From an uncultured Lachnospiraceae bacterium (GTDB taxonomy: Bacteria; Bacillota; Clostridia; Lachnospirales; Lachnospiraceae), in the NCBI GenBank assembly GCA_910579735.1, contig CAJTUZ010000045.1, positions 1-10,738 of the forward strand: 10,738 nucleotides of DNA, in the 5' to 3' direction. Of the stretch, positions 5,269 to 10,738 are shown piece by piece. Within the stretch, counting starts at the first letter, position 1. Every line of letters starts with the position of its first letter. The notes below the pieces were generated by a model. The model was not told where the DNA came from. It ran no database searches and was given only the letters and a program-made list of their open reading frames with translations. The position numbers and the translations under genes were made by a program.

Positions 5269-5293
5269 AAAAAAGATACCCGCAGGTATCTTT
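5269..5293 (-). promoter_or_regulatory. Hairpin with T-run just before the relaxase ribosome binding site
   Basis: AAAGATACC (5272-5280) and GGTATCTTT (5285-5293) form a perfect 9-bp stem with a 4-base loop, ending in TTTTTT on the minus strand (plus A-run 5269-5274). The GGAG of the relaxase gene follows within a few bases. It may end mobC transcripts or act as an attenuator limiting relaxase expression. The remaining mobC-relaxase spacer (5294-5386) is AT-rich, holds only a short TGTA-G-TACA dyad near 5365, and is a possible but unproven oriT location. Confidence 0.6.
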
Positions 5294-5386
5294 CCATTAT
5301 AGAACTGATTATTTAATTTCTTCTTGTTTTCTATTTTTGGATATATTTTTACAAAAAGCACAATGTAGTACAAGCCTATCATACGT

Positions 5387-5716
5387 TTATGGGATCTGAT
5401 AAAACTTGCCACGGACTGCTTTCCAGATCCTATCTATATCTTCTTGTATTGCCTCGATTTCAGATTTATAAACTAATCCTTCACTGTTAATTTTATGTGC
5501 TATCTGATTAATATTCGTTCCAATCTTATTAATTTCATAAGCAAGTTGTTTCATATCTGAGTAGTCTACTTTGATCAAATAGCCGTTAATAGATGCTTTT
5601 ATAATGTATTCCTGCAAAGATTTGCATCCCGATTCTTCCTGGTGCTGTTTAATCTGGGCATATTCATAATCTGTCACCCGAATATTCAGTTGTTTATCTC
5701 TTACCCGAAACCCCAT
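5387..5716 (-). CDS. mobC: MobC-family mobilization (relaxosome) protein, 109 aa
   Basis: MobC proteins bind near oriT and help the relaxase open the strands at the nick. The N-terminal half (LNIRVTDYEYAQIKQHQ, then SLQEYIIKASING) reads like a ribbon-helix-helix domain, and residues 64-78 (NKIGTNINQIAHKIN) match the characteristic MobC motif G-x-N-x-N-Q-x-A. A helical C-terminus follows. The ATG at 5716 has AAGGA 9 bases upstream. Earlier in-frame ATGs overlap the preceding gene and would translate through the hairpin at 5747-5778, so I reject them. It lies directly upstream of the relaxase gene, the standard order. Length and motif are typical of small clostridial MobC proteins. Confidence 0.88.
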   Translation of the reverse strand: MGFRVRDKQLNIRVTDYEYAQIKQHQEESGCKSLQEYIIKASINGYLIKVDYSDMKQLAYEINKIGTNINQIAHKINSEGLVYKSEIEAIQEDIDRIWKAVRGKFYQIP

Positions 5717-5735
5717 AACTTTTCTTCCTTTCTCC

Positions 5736-5778
5736 AAAAAATAATGCGCGGAAGGCCACAATGCATTGGCCTCCCGCG
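5736..5778 (-). terminator. Terminator-like hairpin between the repeat-protein gene and mobC
   Basis: Arms at 5747-5758 and 5767-5778 pair over 12 bp in the minus-strand RNA, with one G-U pair, around an 8-base loop (ATGCATTG). After five bases comes TTTTTT (plus 5736-5741). It lies 5 bases after the stop of the upstream gene and just before the mobC Shine-Dalgarno sequence. The G-U pair favours a role as minus-strand RNA. It would reduce read-through into mobC and the relaxase gene, or be regulated as an attenuator; a MobC-binding site is an alternative. Confidence 0.65.
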
Positions 5779-5783
5779 TAAAT

Positions 5784-7133
5784 TTATGCTCGTTCATGAT
5801 CATCTTTGCTTCTTTCCGGCATCTTTCTATCACTTTTATTCTGATCTGTAGCACGTTCTTTATTCTGTTCCAGCTTCTCCCGGATAGATGTTTTATCTGA
5901 AGGAAGATATGCCGAGAATTTACTGCGGTCATTTTTATCAGTTATGTACCAGGCTTTCTTATCCGGATTATATCTGGCTCCATCCTGCTTAAATTGCTTA
6001 ATGATATCCCTAAACTGTTCCGAAGACACTTCCTCAGGTATCTTTAAATACATTCCCTCATCATGTTGCTGCAGATAATCCTTGATCGCATCGATTGTCT
6101 CTTGCCCTTTTCCACGCTCAACATACCATACTTTATCTTTCACATTAAATTTCGCGCCCATATCTTTAATCACTGACAAGACAGAGGAAAAAGATTCTGA
6201 ACTCATATAAGGCAGATGTGATATTACCGGCGTGATATCTCTTCCGGATTCTATCAGATAAACCCCATCTCTCTGATACTTTCCGAATTCATCCCGTTCA
6301 CTCACATAACATCTGTCAGTTTTCTTTATATCTGCTTTGTCGAATCTTGCCGCCTCCAAAGCATCTTCTTTTGTCTCCGCAGAAATATTTTTTTTCTCCG
6401 AATTTTCGTAATACGTCACCTTGAACATAGATTTTGTATCCAGATATTTCTGGATCTGCAAGGCTGCTTTCAGATAATCTGACCGTTCTGCATACCATAT
6501 TCTTTTATCACGATCAAAATGGACGCCCATCTGCTTTAATTCACTTACCGCCTCTTTAAATGACTCTTTTGACAGATACGGCACTTTTATTTGAACAATA
6601 GCAGCATCTTGGCCAGACTCTATTTGATTTTCCTTTTCATTTTGTTGTTCAAATTGAGGCATCTGCCAATCTTTCTCTACATACCACTGTCCGACTTCCG
6701 GATCAAATTTAGCGCCTATGGATTTTAAATGTGCAACGATTTGGTCAGATTGTTCATTTGTCATTGATTCCGGAAGAAAATCAATATATGTCCTTCCATC
6801 CTCTCTTGGCCGAAATCTGTCAAAATCTTCCTGATGCATTACTATTTCTCCGAATGCAGACAATTGTACCAACTCATCATAATGATATTCCAAAGAATCT
6901 ACATTGCCATTCGCCAGGTCATCTAACACATCTAAAATATTGTCTGCAGTTCTCTGCATGGCTGTCTCTTTCATATATTCCGAATCCTTCATGACTGCCC
7001 GTGCAAACCGCAAAAGCATGTCTGAAAACAAAATACGGTCATGCTCCGACAATGTGGCATTCCTCATCCGCTCTATAGCATGTCTGATCGATACAACAAG
7101 ACTATTCCGCAATTCCTTCAGTTCTTTGTTCAT
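5784..7133 (-). CDS. Mobile-element protein with four copies of a G-A-+-F/Y ... W-Y-V module (DUF5710-like), 449 aa
   Basis: Residues 1-100 are mostly helical (KELKELRNSLVVSIRHAIERM). Four related modules follow at about 115-153, 179-232, 300-357 and 361-409. The common pattern is a strand ending in (L/V)P, then S/T-x-E-x-F, a helix ending K-x2-G-(A/V), then F or Y, (D/N), five variable residues and W-Y. The cores are GAKFDPEVGQWYV, GVHFDRDKRIWYA, GAKFNVKDKVWYV and GARYNPDKKAWYI. This resembles the DUF5710 pattern seen in plasmid primase and relaxase-associated proteins. A different segment (about 235-299) splits modules two and three. The end is hydrophilic. The start at 7133 is chosen because AAAGGTGAG is optimally spaced from it; an ATG at 7145 lies too close. 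The biochemical role is unknown; a nucleic-acid or relaxosome accessory role is inferred from context. Confidence 0.75.
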   Translation of the reverse strand: MNKELKELRNSLVVSIRHAIERMRNATLSEHDRILFSDMLLRFARAVMKDSEYMKETAMQRTADNILDVLDDLANGNVDSLEYHYDELVQLSAFGEIVMHQEDFDRFRPREDGRTYIDFLPESMTNEQSDQIVAHLKSIGAKFDPEVGQWYVEKDWQMPQFEQQNEKENQIESGQDAAIVQIKVPYLSKESFKEAVSELKQMGVHFDRDKRIWYAERSDYLKAALQIQKYLDTKSMFKVTYYENSEKKNISAETKEDALEAARFDKADIKKTDRCYVSERDEFGKYQRDGVYLIESGRDITPVISHLPYMSSESFSSVLSVIKDMGAKFNVKDKVWYVERGKGQETIDAIKDYLQQHDEGMYLKIPEEVSSEQFRDIIKQFKQDGARYNPDKKAWYITDKNDRSKFSAYLPSDKTSIREKLEQNKERATDQNKSDRKMPERSKDDHERA

Positions 7134-7150
7134 CTCACATCTCACCTTTC

Positions 7151-7360
7151 TTATTCACTGGATTCTCTTACACCTCCACGGATATTTTTAAATTCTATAT
7201 CAGTCATATCTTCCAGTTTTTGTAGTGTCTGCTGTGTGAACTCCAGCATTTCTTCATCCAAATAAGGTAATTTGCTTTTCACATCTGCGATCACCTCATT
7301 TCTCGATATGCCTTCAAAACAAGCGAGTAAGCACTCTTCTTCATACGTTAATCTAAACAT
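7151..7360 (-). CDS. TTRAP-like putative transposon-transfer assisting protein, 69 aa
   Basis: This small protein follows the pattern of the putative transposon-transfer assisting proteins (PF14203) found on clostridial conjugative transposons. It has an N-terminal helix with acidic residues (YEEECLLACF), a middle R-N-E-V-I-A-D-V, and the end motif T-L-Q-K-L-E-D-M-T-D-I-E-F, matching the family-style L-x-K-L-x2-M-T-D-x-E-F. Family members are about 60-70 residues, as here. The ATG overlaps the stop codon of the upstream gene by one base (TAATG) with AGAAGG just upstream, so the two are translationally coupled. No molecular activity has been established for the family to my knowledge. Confidence 0.75.
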   Translation of the reverse strand: MFRLTYEEECLLACFEGISRNEVIADVKSKLPYLDEEMLEFTQQTLQKLEDMTDIEFKNIRGGVRESSE

Positions 7361-8367
7361 TATCTACACCTTCTTTCTTCGCCGGCACGCTCTGAAACGT
7401 TATTATCACGTTTTTTGCATTGATCGATCAATTCTTTATTAGCTGAAAGTTTACCAAGAACGGATGCTCTTCCCACCGTTTCTTTGTTTTTTGCCAGCTC
7501 CACAAAGTTATTGTCTATCTCATTGATCAGTTCAGATGCAGCACTGCGGATTGTTTCAAGAGAATTTTTCAATTCTGTAAGCTCCTGGCCGTTACTCCAG
7601 TTTGCTACGTAGGAAAAAGAATAATCGGAAGTGTCAAGTCCATAGTGCTGACACACAGCATAAGCTACGCTTTCGGCCTGTACCTCACGTGTACGGCGAT
7701 CTGGCCGGCCGGCATCAGAAACATGCTCCGGATCGATACTATGCAGCTTTGCATGTGCGATCTCATGAATCACAGTTTTTATGTTCTGCAGATTACTCAT
7801 TCCTTTATCAATGGCAATCCTGTTTTCTGTTAAATGAAAATAACCATGTGCGTTTCCTTCAATACTTTCAAATGTGATAGGTACCGGTGATACTTTTTCA
7901 AGCGCCATAAAAAAATCTTTATAATTTTCAATATCTCCATTAAGCATTTGCGGTGAAATATCCGTAATTTCTTTACCTGCAGTTTGGGAAATATCAAAAA
8001 CGCTTACAGGTTTATATACCGGAATTGTAACTTCTTTTTCCTCAGTAACCGGGACGCCATCCTTAATAACAGTTTGCTCTATTTTTCTTTTTATAGGTGC
8101 CGGCGCCAGGATACGGATACCCTTCTCACCCTTATTCACATAACGGCCAAGTCTTTTCCATGTATTGTACCCGGCAACATAGGATGCATTAGGGTTCTGG
8201 ATTGCGATTAACATTGTATTATTGAAACTATATTTATGAAACTTGGATAAAACCTTTAAATATTCTTTATAATGCTCACTGTCGAATAGTTCTTTTATAC
8301 CGTTTTCAAGCCGATCAGTAATTTCCTTCATTTCTGCTTTTCTGTCATCCTGTGTAATGTTTTTCAC
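7360..8367 (-). CDS. ArdC/LtrC-like antirestriction-type protein with zincin metallopeptidase domain, 335 aa
   Basis: The N-terminal part (about 12-130) matches the ArdC ssDNA-binding domain (DUF1738-type): YSFNNTMLIAIQNPNASYVAGY, then W-K-R-L-G-R-Y-V-N-K-G-E-K-G-I-R-I. The C-terminal part carries the zincin motif HEIAH at 201-205 and the third ligand region R-E-V-Q-A-E-S-V-A-Y (Glu232), as in ImmA/IrrE-type peptidases. Related ArdC proteins on conjugative plasmids protect entering DNA from restriction, and LtrC is encoded beside transfer genes of lactococcal pRS01. All metal ligands are present, so it should be active. The GTG start at 8367 is 5 bases after the topB stop, and AAAGGA overlapping the topB end is its ribosome site. 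It is coupled to the TTRAP-like gene downstream. The C-terminal 60 residues are hydrophilic and poorly conserved in look. Confidence 0.88.
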   Translation of the reverse strand: MKNITQDDRKAEMKEITDRLENGIKELFDSEHYKEYLKVLSKFHKYSFNNTMLIAIQNPNASYVAGYNTWKRLGRYVNKGEKGIRILAPAPIKRKIEQTVIKDGVPVTEEKEVTIPVYKPVSVFDISQTAGKEITDISPQMLNGDIENYKDFFMALEKVSPVPITFESIEGNAHGYFHLTENRIAIDKGMSNLQNIKTVIHEIAHAKLHSIDPEHVSDAGRPDRRTREVQAESVAYAVCQHYGLDTSDYSFSYVANWSNGQELTELKNSLETIRSAASELINEIDNNFVELAKNKETVGRASVLGKLSANKELIDQCKKRDNNVSERAGEERRCR

Positions 8368-8372
8368 CCCCT

Positions 8373-10505
8373 CTATTTCCTTTTGCCTCTTTGCTTAAAT
8401 GACACAACAAATTTGAACTGATAACCTTCCCTTTCACTGCCATCTTTTGCAGTAAAATGATAAGATTCTATTCCATCCGGCATAAAATATGCTGAATACT
8501 TACCACCATCTTTCTTTTTCAGTCCAGACACATAAATTTTCTGTCCTTTTAATAGCATTGCTACCTGGTTGTCAGAAATCTTCTGTCCTCTAACATTAAA
8601 TGTCATGCCACATTTAGCGCTACAGTGCGCACCATAGATTCCGGCCTTTACCATAGATCCACATTTAGGGCATAGTCCCAGATCCTCATGCAGTTCTCTT
8701 TCCTTTGCTGCTGCATATCCGATTTTCTGCTCATCCGGAATTGGATTAGAAGTAAACTTAATGATATTTTCCTGGATATCATCTAATAGTCCTTGCAGAA
8801 AATCATCCTTTTCAAGAGTTCCTGCGTTAATCTTCTTTAGGTCTTCCTCAAATCTTTGTGTCAGCTCAGGCGATTTTAATTCTTTTGGCACCACACGGAT
8901 GTATTCCTTTCCAAGATTTGTGATGCTGTATACACCTTTTTCACGCGCTAAAAATTGTCTCCTTGGATTTTGCAGCTTCTTAATGATATCTGCTCTCGTT
9001 GCGCTCGTACCAATGTCATATTTCTCCATAACCTTAACGATCGTCTCGTCATTATATTTTTTAGGCGGTACTGTTTTCCGATCTATCACCTCCGACGAAT
9101 CAACAGACAAAAAAGATCCTTCCTGCAATTCAGGAAGGATCTGCAGTTCCTGGTTCTTTGAACCGGTTTCATTTTTAAACAAGATTTTGTATCCTAAATC
9201 TTTTATAAGCGTGCCGATAGATACAAATGAATTACCATTTATATCTACTACAACCTTTGTCGCATCATAGCGATATGCCGGATAAAATATAGCAATAAGA
9301 GAGGTCACAATAGCGTCAAAAACATGTTTTTCGTCTTCGTTCAAGATTGCATACTGTTCTTCCATATCATCGTTTATCGTTGGAATAAGCGCATGGTGAT
9401 CTGTTACCTTCAGATCATTAAAATAACTTTTATCAGCAGAAATACTCTCAAAATCAATTTTATCTATAAGTTCCTTAAAGCGGCCAAAACGGCAGCTTTT
9501 AAGATGTTCTTCTATTTCATCGTAAATGTCCATAGAAAGATACTGGCTGTCCGTCCTTGGATAAGACATGATCTTATACTTTTCATATAATGCCTGGGCG
9601 ATCTCAAGCGTCCTGTCCGGAGGAAAACTGTATTTACGTCCCATTTCCTGCTGTAGCTTTGCAAGATTATATAAAAGCGGCGCTTTTTTCGATTTTTCCT
9701 GCTTTTCATAGGATATTACGGTTCCACGTTCAATACTCTTAGCACAAATTTCTTCTGCAGACGTTCTCTCTGTAAATTTCTTAGTTTTTCCATCGTCATC
9801 AATCAGGATCCCTTTGAATCCTTTACTATATGTAACTTCTATATTCCAGTACGGAGTAGATTTAAAATTTGCAATCTCGGCATCTCGCAGACCAACTAAA
9901 TTAAGCAGTGGAGTTTGGCATCGACCATATGATAAGACTTGTTTATATGCCCGCGTAAGAGTCAATAAAGGACTATAATTATACCCTAAAATAAAATCTC
10001 CCTCGGCCCTGGCTTCCGCCTCTTTTAATATACCACGAAATTCTGGAAGATCATTATCCTTCAGGTTATTCATTGCAGTCTGTATTCCTGCAGTAGTTAA
10101 TGAACTCGCCCACAGCACCTTTTTAGGCAGCCGGCATCCCGCAACACGATAGATCCATTCCTGTATCAAATACCCTTCCCTGCCGGCATCACCGGCATTG
10201 ATCAGGCCGTCTATATCCTTACGGTGTATTAAGTCTTTGATTATCCGGAACTGCCGTTGTGACTCAGGGATCACTTTCAGGCTGTCTGAAATATCAAAAG
10301 ATATAGGCAGATTCTGAATATCCCATTTCTTATATTTTTCATCATGCTCCGGAGGTGATTTTAACGTTATCAAGTGCCCGACTGCCCAGGTAACAACATA
10401 TTTACTGCCTTCCAGATAACCGTTATGGTCTTCAGTAGCACCTATTACCTTCGCTATATCCTTACCAGCCGATGGTTTTTCGGCTACGATTAGTGTTTTT
10501 CCCAA
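8373..10505 (-). CDS. topB: Type IA DNA topoisomerase III of the mobile-element type, 710 aa
   Basis: It passes single strands through a transient nick and probably resolves transfer or replication intermediates. The Toprim domain shows TLIVAEKPSAGKDIAKVIGA with catalytic Glu9, and DAGREG at 106-111. The motif SYGRCQTP lies at 192-199 (usual S-x-G-R-x-Q-T-P), and SYPRTDSQYL holds the candidate nucleophile Tyr315. GTSATRADII lies further on. The C-terminus has a zinc-binding stretch (CPKCG, then C-x3-C) and a short LLKGQKIYVSGLK module. The TTG at 10505 is chosen because AAAGGAG is 8 bases upstream and the protein then begins at the conserved GKTLIVAEKPS; an ATG at 10538 would translate through this site. 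Oddities are DAGREGY, where DADREGE is classic, and NYSPLLT, where an Arg usually follows Ser. It begins the tightly packed gene block. Confidence 0.93.
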   Translation of the reverse strand: MGKTLIVAEKPSAGKDIAKVIGATEDHNGYLEGSKYVVTWAVGHLITLKSPPEHDEKYKKWDIQNLPISFDISDSLKVIPESQRQFRIIKDLIHRKDIDGLINAGDAGREGYLIQEWIYRVAGCRLPKKVLWASSLTTAGIQTAMNNLKDNDLPEFRGILKEAEARAEGDFILGYNYSPLLTLTRAYKQVLSYGRCQTPLLNLVGLRDAEIANFKSTPYWNIEVTYSKGFKGILIDDDGKTKKFTERTSAEEICAKSIERGTVISYEKQEKSKKAPLLYNLAKLQQEMGRKYSFPPDRTLEIAQALYEKYKIMSYPRTDSQYLSMDIYDEIEEHLKSCRFGRFKELIDKIDFESISADKSYFNDLKVTDHHALIPTINDDMEEQYAILNEDEKHVFDAIVTSLIAIFYPAYRYDATKVVVDINGNSFVSIGTLIKDLGYKILFKNETGSKNQELQILPELQEGSFLSVDSSEVIDRKTVPPKKYNDETIVKVMEKYDIGTSATRADIIKKLQNPRRQFLAREKGVYSITNLGKEYIRVVPKELKSPELTQRFEEDLKKINAGTLEKDDFLQGLLDDIQENIIKFTSNPIPDEQKIGYAAAKERELHEDLGLCPKCGSMVKAGIYGAHCSAKCGMTFNVRGQKISDNQVAMLLKGQKIYVSGLKKKDGGKYSAYFMPDGIESYHFTAKDGSEREGYQFKFVVSFKQRGKRK

Positions 10506-10523
10506 TTTCCGAACTCCTTTCTT

Positions 10524-10539
10524 TATGCGACATCGCATA
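10524..10539. promoter_or_regulatory. Perfect 7+2+7 palindrome before the topB ribosome binding site
   Basis: TATGCGA and TCGCATA are perfect complements separated by two bases, directly upstream of the topB AAAGGAG (10514-10520). The 2-base spacer is too short for a good hairpin loop, so a binding site for a dimeric regulator is more likely than an RNA structure. No regulator gene is in the window. Chance is possible. Confidence 0.3.
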
Positions 10540-10543
10540 CTAT

Positions 10544-10575
10544 AAAAGACAGCCTGACAAATCTGGCTGCCTTTT
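10544..10575 (-). terminator. Hairpin between the partial right-end gene and topB
   Basis: On the minus strand AAAAGGCAGCC (plus 10565-10575) pairs with GGCTGTCTTTT (plus 10544-10554) over 11 bp with one G-U pair and a 10-base loop. The stem ends in only four T residues, so termination is probably partial. It lies 18 bases after the stop of the right-end gene and may reduce read-through into topB. Confidence 0.55.
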
Positions 10576-10593
10576 ATTTACTGTTACATAATT

Positions 10594-10738
10594 TTACCTC
10601 TGCATGTCGTCACGATTATGCTGCTGTTCTTTGGCATCCTTACCCTTTGCCTCATTAGCCTTATCGCTCTTCTTGATGGCATCCTTTTTTTCCTCGGCAA
10701 CTGTCGGCTGTTTTGTCTGTTCCTTTGCTTTGGCTAAC
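10594..10738 (-). CDS. C-terminal end of an unidentified charged protein (partial)
   Basis: The frame is open to the window edge and ends at TAA (10594-10596). The visible 47 residues are dominated by Lys, Glu, Gln, Ala and Asp (for example TVAEEKKDAIKKSDKANEAK, then KEQQHNRDDMQR) and look like a disordered tail. The gene body lies outside the window, so no family can be assigned. In related clostridial elements the gene before topB often encodes a cell-surface or transfer-channel protein with a charged tail (CD1107/DUF4366 type); this is only a contextual guess. It lies 88 bases upstream of topB on the same strand. Confidence 0.6.
   Translation of the reverse strand, partial: LAKAKEQTKQPTVAEEKKDAIKKSDKANEAKGKDAKEQQHNRDDMQR

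Noticed and set aside
5255..5297. Relaxase start at the ATG at 5297
   Set aside because: It would code through the 9-bp hairpin and the ribosome site that precede the ATG at 5255. The added residues do not look like a relaxase N-terminus.
5717..5932. N-terminal extension of MobC by up to 72 residues
   Set aside because: It overlaps the preceding gene in another frame and reads through the 5747-5778 hairpin. The ATG at 5716 has its own well-spaced ribosome site and begins the conserved protein.

Overview
The window looks like part of an integrative and conjugative or mobilizable element, or a related plasmid, from an AT-rich Firmicute, most likely a gut clostridium of the Lachnospiraceae type. 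I base this on recognising protein families, not on a database match. The supporting gene set is a plasmid-type topoisomerase III, an LtrC/ArdC-like protein, a TTRAP-like small protein, a MobC protein and a MobA/VirD2-type relaxase. TTG and GTG starts next to strong AG-rich Shine-Dalgarno sequences also fit. Nearly every gene lies on the minus strand, so the transfer operon reads from the right end towards the left.

Right part (10738 to 3762, minus strand): the C-terminal tail of an unidentified charged protein, then topB, an ArdC/LtrC-type zincin, a TTRAP-like small protein, a protein with four copies of a 50-residue module ending in G-A-+-F/Y-(D/N)-x5-W-Y, mobC and the relaxase. From topB to the repeat protein the genes are packed, with gaps of 5 to 17 bases or a 1-base TAATG overlap. 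topB, mobC and the relaxase gene each have a hairpin just upstream of their ribosome binding site; for mobC and the relaxase it is followed by or merges with a T-run, so it could act as a terminator or attenuator. A strong terminator closes the module at 3689-3743. The module plausibly nicks and processes DNA (MobC, relaxase, TopB) and protects or assists incoming single-stranded DNA (ArdC-like).

Junction (3676 to 3397): a non-coding stretch of about 280 bases. It is enclosed by a 10-bp inverted repeat and packed with eight hairpins. It contains two diverged copies of a 55-base two-hairpin unit whose base changes are compensatory. This is the strongest unexplained signal in the window. A good minus-strand promoter (TTTACA-17-TACAAT) begins one base beyond it.

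Left part (3340 to 1): AT-rich accessory cargo. A 58-residue protein overlaps a 125-residue membrane protein. They are followed by a 32-codon coding remnant, a perfect bidirectional terminator, and a short convergent locus that resembles a type I toxin-antitoxin module (a BsrG/holin-like hydrophobic peptide facing a possible antisense RNA). Last comes a two-gene operon: a multi-pass membrane protein with a predicted PD-(D/E)XK nuclease domain and a topoisomerase-type zinc finger, then a lipoprotein. Bases 1-77 hold no gene that I can support. The cargo has the look of a defence or interference island, but no gene in it is an identified defence gene.
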